DNA of 5,674 bases from Candidatus Agathobaculum merdigallinarum. GTDB taxonomy: Bacteria; Bacillota; Clostridia; Oscillospirales; Butyricicoccaceae. The notes under the pieces were generated by a model, which did not search any database, had not been told where the DNA came from, and was given only the letters and a program-made list of their open reading frames with translations. Location of the stretch: the NCBI GenBank assembly GCA_019115425.1, contig DXDO01000149.1:1-5674 (forward strand), read 5' to 3'. This document shows, piece by piece, positions 1 to 4,054 of the stretch. Numbering within the stretch: position 1 is the first letter of the stretch; every line of letters begins with the position of its first letter. The position numbers and the translations under genes were made by a program.

Positions 1-617
1 ATCTCATCCATCTTATGGCTGATATAGATGATACCGCAGCCCTTTTTCTTCAGCATGTCGATAATGCGGAACAGGTGCTCCACCTCGGTCTCTGTCAGAG
101 AAGAGGTGGGTTCGTCAAAGACAATGATCTTGGAATCGTAGGATACCGCCTTAGCGATCTCTACCATCTGCCGCTGGGATACGGGCAGGGTGGACATGAC
201 GGCTTTGGGGTTGACGCTGACCTCCAGCGTATCAAAAATCTCCTTGGTGCGCGCAGCCATGATTCGCTCGCTGACCATGATGCCGGCCACCTTGGGGTAG
301 CGGCCCAGCCACAGGTTGTCCTGCACCGTGCGGGTCAGAGCCTGGTTCAGCTCCTGATGCACCATAGCTACACCGTTTTCCAAGGCTTCTTTGGAGCTTT
401 TGAAATCAACTTCTTTCCCATCCAAGGTGACAGTGCCGCTGTCCTTGTTGTAAATGCCGAACAAGCACTTCATCAGGGTGGACTTGCCCGCGCCGTTCTC
501 GCCCATCAGGGCATGGACTGTGCCGGCTCGAACCGTGAGACTGACATTGTCCAGAGCCTTAACGCCGGGAAAGGTTTTGCTGATGCCGCGCATCTCCAGC
601 AGTACAGGATGCTCCAT
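1..617 (-). CDS. mglA: Galactose/glucose (methylgalactoside) ABC transporter ATP-binding protein, partial (C-terminal part outside window)
   Basis: This is the ATPase subunit of a sugar importer: it hydrolyses ATP on the cytoplasmic face to drive uptake of the sugar delivered by MglB. The first 205 residues are visible and form the complete first nucleotide-binding domain. Walker A is GENGAGKST (39-47), the Q-loop is VHQEL (86-90), the signature is the VSQRQ form usual for the first half of sugar-type ATPases (146-150), Walker B is IIVFDEP (164-170), and the switch His is H201. LLEMRGISKTFPGVKALDNV and the tract around FDEPTSSLTETEV closely resemble enterobacterial MglA from memory. Family members are about 500 residues with two such domains, so the second is off the left edge. 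The ATG at 617-615 follows AGGAGG (624-629) with 6 nt spacing. It lies downstream of mglB in the same direction. XylG- or RbsA-type relatives are alternatives, but the MglB neighbour favours MglA. Confidence 0.93.
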   Translation of the reverse strand, partial: MEHPVLLEMRGISKTFPGVKALDNVSLTVRAGTVHALMGENGAGKSTLMKCLFGIYNKDSGTVTLDGKEVDFKSSKEALENGVAMVHQELNQALTRTVQDNLWLGRYPKVAGIMVSERIMAARTKEIFDTLEVSVNPKAVMSTLPVSQRQMVEIAKAVSYDSKIIVFDEPTSSLTETEVEHLFRIIDMLKKKGCGIIYISHKMDE

Positions 618-777
618 ATTACTCCTCCTCTCTTTTGGTGAAACCACCGCTTCGGCCGCGGACCAAGCCGGTCCGCAACTCAAGCTGAGGTTTCACGGGT
701 GGAAACGGGGCTGCCGACGGCAGCCCCGTTCATCCGTTGTCCATTTCATGGGGGCGTTGTGCTTTTACAAGAAAACC
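618..777 (-). other. mglB-mglA intercistronic region with three consecutive hairpins
   Basis: This gene-free gap contains three inverted repeats. The strongest has a perfect 12-bp stem (704-715 with 719-730, loop of 3). The second has a 7-bp stem (658-664 with 670-676, loop of 5). The third is AACTCA (677-682) with TGAGGTT (686-692), containing one bulged base. On the minus strand the 12-bp hairpin is followed by TCCACCC rather than a T-run, so it is not a classic intrinsic terminator. Such intercistronic stems commonly protect the 3' end of the upstream binding-protein message or reduce expression of the downstream ATPase gene. That role is inferred here. Confidence 0.7.
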
Positions 778-1923
778 TTAGCTCTCAGCAGAATACAGGG
801 AGTACGGTACAAGAATCTTGTTGGAGATGGTTTCGCCCGCGTCATTCGTCGCCAGCGTGTACTGGTCAGTGTTGTCCATCAGGGCAGCACCGGACTGGAT
901 GTTGCTTACCAAGGTCGCGATGGTAGCGGCCATAGCCTCGCCGTCCTGCTTAACCGAGCCGGTCATGATGCCAGCGTCGATCTTTTCAACAGCGGATGCC
1001 AGTGCGTCTACACCGTAAACCGGGATGGACTTGTCGCCGCCCTCAACGTTGTAGCCTACGCTCTGGAGCGCGGAGATAGCGCCCTCAGCCATGCTGTCGT
1101 TGTTGGCGATAACCAGCTCAACCATGTTGTTGTTGCCGTCGTTGTACTGGCCGAGGATGGTATTCATATAGTCGGTCGCAGCCTGAGCGGACCAAGCACC
1201 AGTCTGGTCAACCAGATACTTCTGGGTGTTGCTGGGATCATAGAACTCCAGCGCGGGCTTGCCGGCTGCTTCCAGAACAGCGTTAGCGTCCTCTACACCA
1301 AACTGGGTGCGGAACTCAGCCTCGGGGTTGCCTTCCTGACCCTTAAACATAACGTAAGAGATCTTGCCGTCGCCGTTGAGGTCAACGGTGTCATAGTTGG
1401 CTACCAGATAGTCGCCGATTGCCTTGCCCTGCATATGGCCAGCCTCAGCGGGATCGGTGCCGACGAACGCGCAGTTCTCAGCGTAGCTCTCGAGTACGGA
1501 AACATCGAAGTCACGGTTGAAGAAGATGACCGGAATGTTCTGAGCCTTGGCTGCGTCTACTACGTTCTGGGCTGCGTCGGGGGAGGCATTCTCTACCACG
1601 TTGACAACCAGCAGATTGTAGCCGTCGGTGATGGCAGTGTTGATCTGGTCGGTCTGAGTCGCCTGATTGGTCTGAGCGTCAAAGTTCTGATACTCTACAC
1701 CCAGCTCCTCCAGCTCGGCATCCATTGCGGTGCGAACGGTGGAGATGTAGGCGTCAGCGTAGTTGTAATAGAATACGCCGACCTTCAGATCGCTGGCAGC
1801 TGAGCTCTGCTCGGTGCTGTCGGCAGGATCAGTGGTGGACGGAGTTTCTCCACCACCGCCGCAGGCGGCCAGCATGCCGACCATCATCGTGGCGGAGAGG
1901 ACAAGAGCAAGCTTCTTTTTCAT
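778..1923 (-). CDS. mglB: Galactose/glucose ABC transporter substrate-binding lipoprotein
   Basis: A 381-residue periplasmic-binding-protein-fold sugar receptor, lipid-anchored outside the membrane, which hands its ligand to the Mgl permease/ATPase. A signal peptide ends in the lipobox LAAC with Cys21, followed by a Gly/Ser/Thr-rich linker to about residue 45. The mature domain matches E. coli MglB throughout, from memory. Conserved sugar-contact positions include Y53 (E. coli Y10), D57 (D14), N136 in FFN (N91), R205 (R158), W244 (W183), the IANND motif (272-276, N211) and D306 in GVDAL (D236). The calcium loop DLNGDGKIS (181-189) with E269 is also kept. Three contacts differ: N199 for H152, E201 for D154 and Q326 for N256. 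The start at 1923 was chosen because AGGAGG (1931-1936) lies 7 nt upstream and the signal peptide starts there; a start at 1953 would add ten residues without support. The gene heads the operon. Confidence 0.94.
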   Translation of the reverse strand: MKKKLALVLSATMMVGMLAACGGGGETPSTTDPADSTEQSSAASDLKVGVFYYNYADAYISTVRTAMDAELEELGVEYQNFDAQTNQATQTDQINTAITDGYNLLVVNVVENASPDAAQNVVDAAKAQNIPVIFFNRDFDVSVLESYAENCAFVGTDPAEAGHMQGKAIGDYLVANYDTVDLNGDGKISYVMFKGQEGNPEAEFRTQFGVEDANAVLEAAGKPALEFYDPSNTQKYLVDQTGAWSAQAATDYMNTILGQYNDGNNNMVELVIANNDSMAEGAISALQSVGYNVEGGDKSIPVYGVDALASAVEKIDAGIMTGSVKQDGEAMAATIATLVSNIQSGAALMDNTDQYTLATNDAGETISNKILVPYSLYSAES

Positions 1924-1930
1924 TTCAATT

Positions 1931-1936
1931 CCTCCT
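1931..1936 (-). promoter_or_regulatory. Ribosome binding site of mglB
   Basis: AGGAGG on the minus strand, 7 nt before the ATG at 1923. It decides the start of mglB in favour of the MKKKLALVLS signal peptide over the in-frame ATG at 1953. Confidence 0.85.
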
Positions 1937-1960
1937 AAATTAAATTTCAGCACAACGTTA

Positions 1961-1980
1961 CTTGGACCGGAACGTCCCAG
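1961..1980 (-). repeat. Imperfect inverted repeat in the mglB leader
   Basis: CTTGGAC (1961-1967) pairs with GTCCCAG (1974-1980) across six bases, with one mismatch. It lies between the candidate -10 box and the mglB ribosome binding site, so it could be an operator or a leader hairpin. No known operator consensus is matched convincingly. Confidence 0.35.
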
Positions 1981-1992
1981 CCCGTTGATCCT

Positions 1993-2021
1993 ATTTTAGC
2001 TTGTCTCCGCTGAAAAAACGA
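1993..2021 (-). promoter_or_regulatory. Possible promoter of mglBA
   Basis: On the minus strand a TAAAAT -10 box (1993-1998) lies 70 nt upstream of the mglB start. The hexamer 17 bp further upstream, TCGTTT (2016-2021), is a poor -35 match. A weak -35 would fit an activator-dependent promoter, and the two direct repeats just upstream may be the activator sites. This is inferred. Confidence 0.35.
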
Positions 2022-2022
2022 T

Positions 2023-2078
2023 AGAAAATTCTTGGATATTCTAGGAAAAAACTTTGCTGTTTCTGAGAAAATTCAAGG
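2023..2078. repeat. Pair of 13-bp direct repeats upstream of mglB
   Basis: AGAAAATTCTTGG (2023-2035) and AGAAAATTCAAGG (2066-2078) are identical at 11 of 13 positions, and their starts are 43 bp apart, about four helical turns. Relative to a transcription start inferred near 1987 they are centred near -42 and -85. This is a typical layout for a dimeric or paired activator. The regulator is unknown. Confidence 0.45.
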
Positions 2079-2095
2079 TTCGGGAGACATAGGAA
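2067..2095 (+). promoter_or_regulatory. Weak sigma-E-like promoter candidate (distal) for the small membrane protein-spoVM unit
   Basis: GAAAATT (2067-2073) matches the sigma-E -35 consensus KMATATT at 6 of 7 positions. It is followed by exactly 14 bp and then CATAGGAA (2088-2095), which matches the -10 consensus CATACAHT at 5 of 8. It overlaps the second direct repeat and would give a leader of about 125 nt. It may be a chance match in AT-rich sequence. Confidence 0.25.
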
Positions 2096-2147
2096 TGAAG
2101 CGTGTTGAAAAACGGCGGGTGAAAAATATGCAGAAGCGTGATCAGGA

Positions 2148-2174
2148 GCCTGGAGCCGCTCCGGCAGAATTTTT
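2148..2174 (+). terminator. Terminator-like hairpin in the divergent intergenic region
   Basis: GCC (2148-2150), a bulged T, then GGAG (2152-2155) pair with CTCC (2159-2162) and GGC (2163-2165) around a 3-base loop. A T5 run follows at 2170-2174, after a 4-nt gap. It is weaker than the other terminators here. It could attenuate transcription from the distal promoter candidate. Confidence 0.3.
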
Positions 2175-2192
2175 GTCACCAATTCATGGCAT
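2164..2192 (+). promoter_or_regulatory. Weak sigma-E-like promoter candidate (proximal) for the small membrane protein-spoVM unit
   Basis: GCAGAAT (2164-2170) matches KMATATT at 5 of 7 positions. Exactly 14 bp later CATGGCAT (2185-2192) matches CATACAHT at 5 of 8. Transcription would start near 2199, giving a short leader with AGGAG at 2211-2215. The position is better than the distal candidate but the match is weak, and the A of CATA is missing. Confidence 0.25.
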
Positions 2193-2226
2193 GCCGATTA
2201 TACTGATGACAGGAGCGTGATGCGCA

Positions 2227-2373
2227 ATGTTCTGTCGTGGTCAAGCGATCGGTTTAGCCGCCATCTGTCTGGGATTAGGGCTTCTCATCGGCGGTTTTGT
2301 GCCGACCTGCCTGCCGGTTTGGCTGTTTTCACTAGCGCTGATCGCGGTGGGCATATTCCTATTCCAATGCTGA
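2227..2373 (+). CDS. Small two-helix membrane protein of unknown function, upstream of spoVM
   Basis: A 48-residue protein that I do not recognise. It starts MFCRGQAIGLAAICLG and is almost entirely hydrophobic. Helix 1 spans about 7-25 and is Gly-rich (GLGLLIGG). A short turn around VPTCLP (25-30) leads to helix 2 at about 31-46, and the protein ends FQC. This is a helical-hairpin membrane protein with one Arg near the N-terminus and no C-terminal charge, so the short ends probably face the same side. An in-frame stop at 2218-2220 limits the reading frame upstream, and AGGAG (2211-2215) lies 11 nt before the ATG, a little far. Its stop is 12 nt before the first spoVM ATG, so the two are probably co-transcribed. 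By context it may act in the sporulating mother cell at the forespore membrane; that is inference. It could be a chance frame, but hydrophobic periodicity and operon-like spacing argue against it. Confidence 0.62.
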   Translation: MFCRGQAIGLAAICLGLGLLIGGFVPTCLPVWLFSLALIAVGIFLFQC

Positions 2374-2374
2374 C

Positions 2375-2380
2375 GGGAGG
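2375..2380 (+). promoter_or_regulatory. Ribosome binding site of spoVM
   Basis: GGGAGG lies 5, 8 and 11 nt before three consecutive in-frame ATG codons (2386, 2389, 2392). Spacing favours the first or second ATG. Alignment to Bacillus SpoVM would put residue 1 at the third. Confidence 0.7.
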
Positions 2381-2385
2381 TATAC

Positions 2386-2463
2386 ATGATGATGAAGGTG
2401 GTCGTCTGGAAAAGCCCCAAATACCTGCGCGGCATTCTTTGCCGGCTGTTTCATATGAATTGA
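2386..2463 (+). CDS. spoVM: Stage V sporulation protein M (SpoVM), curvature-sensing membrane peptide
   Basis: A micropeptide of 25 residues from the first ATG, or 23 from the third. In Bacillus, SpoVM is a 26-residue amphipathic helix that senses the convex outer forespore membrane and anchors SpoIVA there. Counting from the third ATG, residues align without gaps to B. subtilis SpoVM as recalled: M1, K2, K7, P9, K10, L12, G14 and I15 are identical, in the core KSPKYLRGIL versus KLPKFLGGIV. Pro9 (localisation) and Ile15 (SpoIVA contact) are functionally important in Bacillus. The C-terminal part CRLFHMN is shorter than in Bacillus and lacks its charged tail. Three Met codons in a row leave the start ambiguous. 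A perfect terminator follows 7 nt after the stop. Its position directly before sipL and spoIVA, its functional partners, strengthens the call despite the short length. Confidence 0.85.
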   Translation: MMMKVVVWKSPKYLRGILCRLFHMN

Positions 2464-2470
2464 GGGGAAG

Positions 2471-2498
2471 GCAGAGGCAAAAAAGCCTCTGCTTTTTT
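2471..2498 (+). terminator. Intrinsic terminator after spoVM
   Basis: GCAGAGGC (2471-2478) and GCCTCTGC (2485-2492) form a perfect 8-bp GC-rich stem around an A6 loop, followed directly by T6 (2493-2498). It separates the small membrane protein-spoVM transcript from the sipL-spoIVA transcript. The A6/T6 pair can also extend pairing. Confidence 0.9.
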
Positions 2499-2526
2499 CA
2501 TATTCTGAAAAAGCTGGACATATCGT
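2498..2526 (+). promoter_or_regulatory. Sigma-E-type promoter of sipL-spoIVA
   Basis: TCATATT (2498-2504) matches the sigma-E -35 consensus KMATATT at all 7 positions. Exactly 14 bp later CATATCGT (2519-2526) matches the -10 consensus CATACAHT at 5 of 8, including CATA and the final T. Transcription would start near 2533, leaving a leader of about 32 nt with the sipL ribosome binding site. Mother-cell sigma-E control is what is known for spoIVA in Bacillus and for spoIVA and sipL in C. difficile. The -35 begins on the last T of the preceding terminator. Confidence 0.65.
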
Positions 2527-2550
2527 TATACAGGAGCAGCAGTGAAACGA

Positions 2551-2556
2551 AGGAGG
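2551..2556 (+). promoter_or_regulatory. Ribosome binding site of sipL
   Basis: AGGAGG, 8 nt before the ATG at 2565. It fixes the sipL start there. The same frame stays open upstream to 2217, but that stretch overlaps spoVM and the terminator in another frame and has no such site. Confidence 0.88.
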
Positions 2557-2564
2557 CAGCATCA

Positions 2565-4040
2565 ATGGAACTGAATCAAACAAGCATCTGCTACTATGAC
2601 AAACGGCTGGCGCGTATTTCAACCTGTACGGAAACCGCCGATTCCATCGTACCGGATACCTTTCCGGATATCGGGCGGGTGATCTGCGCTTACGGAACAA
2701 CGGCTGTCAAAGATCAGACGCCGCAGAGCGGGCGGCTGCTGATCTCGGGGGCGGTTCAGGTGACGGTTTTGTATGAGCCGGAAAATGGGGGAGGACTGCG
2801 CTGTCTGTCTGTGCCGGTCAGCTTTGCACATATTGAGGAATGTGAAGGCCTGGACGCGGAGGCAGTCTGCGCAGTGGACTGTCACGCGGCGGCGGTGGAC
2901 GCGGCCGCGGTCAACAGCCGTAAGCTGAGCGTCAGTGTGCAGCTCTGCTTTGCCATAGAGGGATATTGCAAGACCGAGTGTGAGGTCACCGAGACAATGG
3001 ATATGCCGCAGATCGAACTTCTCAGTACCATGCAGAACGTAACGCTGGTCGATCATGCGCGCGAATATCCGATCACGATTTTGGATGATGTCAACATGCA
3101 GGATGCGTCCGGCCTATCGCTGCTGCACACATCGTGTATGATGCGCACATCCGAATGCAGGGCGATGCACGGGAAGGTCGTCCTCAAGGGAGAGGCTTCG
3201 GTACAATGCCTTGCGCTGCAGGAGGACGATGCCGTCCGCGTGCTGACGAGCAGCACGCCGTTTACCCAGATCCTCGAGATGCCGGATGCGGAGGAAGGGG
3301 ATGCGGTCGGCGCACAGATCACGGTTCGCGAGGCGGACTGCCGGCTGGAGGCGGACGGACTGCTTTCCTATACGGTGTCCGCGCATGCGGTTATTGCACT
3401 GCGGCGGACAAAGGCGGTGCGGCGGATCGACGACCTGTATCTGCCGGGCAAATCCCTTCGGCTGCAGGAGGATAAAACCATGCTGCACTCCATGCCGCCC
3501 GTCGTACCGTTTTCGGCCGAGGCAACCGAGACGCTTCAGACGGCGCAGCATGTTTCCCATGTGGTCTCGGCAAGTGCGTGCTGCTGCGGCGCAAAACGCA
3601 GTGCAGAGGGCGACCTGCAGATTACAGCCGCCACACAGATCCTCTATCTGGGCGATGATCAGCGCCTTTGCGCACTGCAGCGTATGCTGCCGCTGACCAT
3701 GTCGTGTACGGCTGTCGGGGAGGTTTCGCAAATCGAACTGTCCGCCCGCGCCTCCTCGGCAGGGGAAAAGGGGATGCTGCTGGCCGTAACCGCATCCGGC
3801 ATGGCTGCGGCAGAGGAGCGCTGCCCTTTCCGGCATATTACGGCAGTTGAAATGGAGGAACGGCAGCAAAACAACAGCGGCGTTACGCTTTTGCTGCGTT
3901 ATGTCGGTCCGGAACAGCAGCTCTGGGACATTGCAAAGGACTGCGGTACGACTATAGAGGCAATCCGCAGGGCAAACGAGCTGGCGGCGGAAACCGCCAG
4001 CGTTTCGGACACCATGCTGCTGATTCCAATTCAGGCTTGA
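2565..4040 (+). CDS. sipL: SipL-like SpoIVA-interacting coat morphogenetic protein (DUF3794 repeats plus LysM)
   Basis: A 491-residue protein with the architecture of C. difficile SipL, the clostridial counterpart of SpoVID. SipL binds SpoIVA through its LysM domain and tethers the coat to the forespore. The first DUF3794 unit covers about 33-140 (PDIGRVICAYG at 35-45, the SGRLLISGAVQVTVLY strand pair at 55-70, NSRKLSVSV at 117-125). A second covers about 165-280 (HGKVVLKGEASVQCLA at 202-217), and a weaker third unit about 345-415. LysM occupies about 442-491 (WDIAKDCGTTIEAIRRANEL at 454-473, ending in the LLIPI strand). There is no signal peptide or membrane segment, which fits a mother-cell cytosolic protein. 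The ATG at 2565 is set by AGGAGG. Its stop lies 14 nt before spoIVA, so the two are almost certainly one operon. It is Cys-rich: 21 Cys, with a CCC run at 339-341. A generic DUF3794/LysM spore protein is the alternative, but the spoIVA neighbour supports SipL. Confidence 0.88.
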   Translation: MELNQTSICYYDKRLARISTCTETADSIVPDTFPDIGRVICAYGTTAVKDQTPQSGRLLISGAVQVTVLYEPENGGGLRCLSVPVSFAHIEECEGLDAEAVCAVDCHAAAVDAAAVNSRKLSVSVQLCFAIEGYCKTECEVTETMDMPQIELLSTMQNVTLVDHAREYPITILDDVNMQDASGLSLLHTSCMMRTSECRAMHGKVVLKGEASVQCLALQEDDAVRVLTSSTPFTQILEMPDAEEGDAVGAQITVREADCRLEADGLLSYTVSAHAVIALRRTKAVRRIDDLYLPGKSLRLQEDKTMLHSMPPVVPFSAEATETLQTAQHVSHVVSASACCCGAKRSAEGDLQITAATQILYLGDDQRLCALQRMLPLTMSCTAVGEVSQIELSARASSAGEKGMLLAVTASGMAAAEERCPFRHITAVEMEERQQNNSGVTLLLRYVGPEQQLWDIAKDCGTTIEAIRRANELAAETASVSDTMLLIPIQA

Positions 4041-4054
4041 AAGGCGGGGAAAGA

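Noticed and set aside
704..730. Intrinsic terminator between mglB and mglA
   Set aside because: The stem is strong but no T-run follows on the minus strand, so it is described as an intercistronic hairpin instead.
454..1803. Long plus-strand frame of 449 codons opposite mglB and mglA
   Set aside because: It is antisense to two clearly recognisable genes and spans the hairpin-rich gap; it is a codon-bias shadow.
2011..2025. CcpA cre-like site upstream of mglB
   Set aside because: TGAAAAAACGATAG has extra bases relative to the cre consensus and a poor right half, so the match is not convincing.
1991..2182. 63-codon minus-strand frame in the intergenic region
   Set aside because: It covers AT-rich regulatory sequence, the direct repeats and the possible mgl promoter, and shows no recognisable family or ribosome binding site.
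2128..2220. 30-codon frame just upstream of the small membrane gene
   Set aside because: Only a weak GGGTGA-like site precedes it, it crosses the hairpin region and both promoter candidates' surroundings, and its composition is not protein-like. A coupled leader peptide cannot be excluded but is unsupported.
2217..2564. In-frame N-terminal extension of sipL (116 residues)
   Set aside because: It overlaps the small membrane gene, spoVM and an intrinsic terminator in another frame, lacks a ribosome binding site and has no SipL-like sequence. AGGAGG sets the start at 2565.
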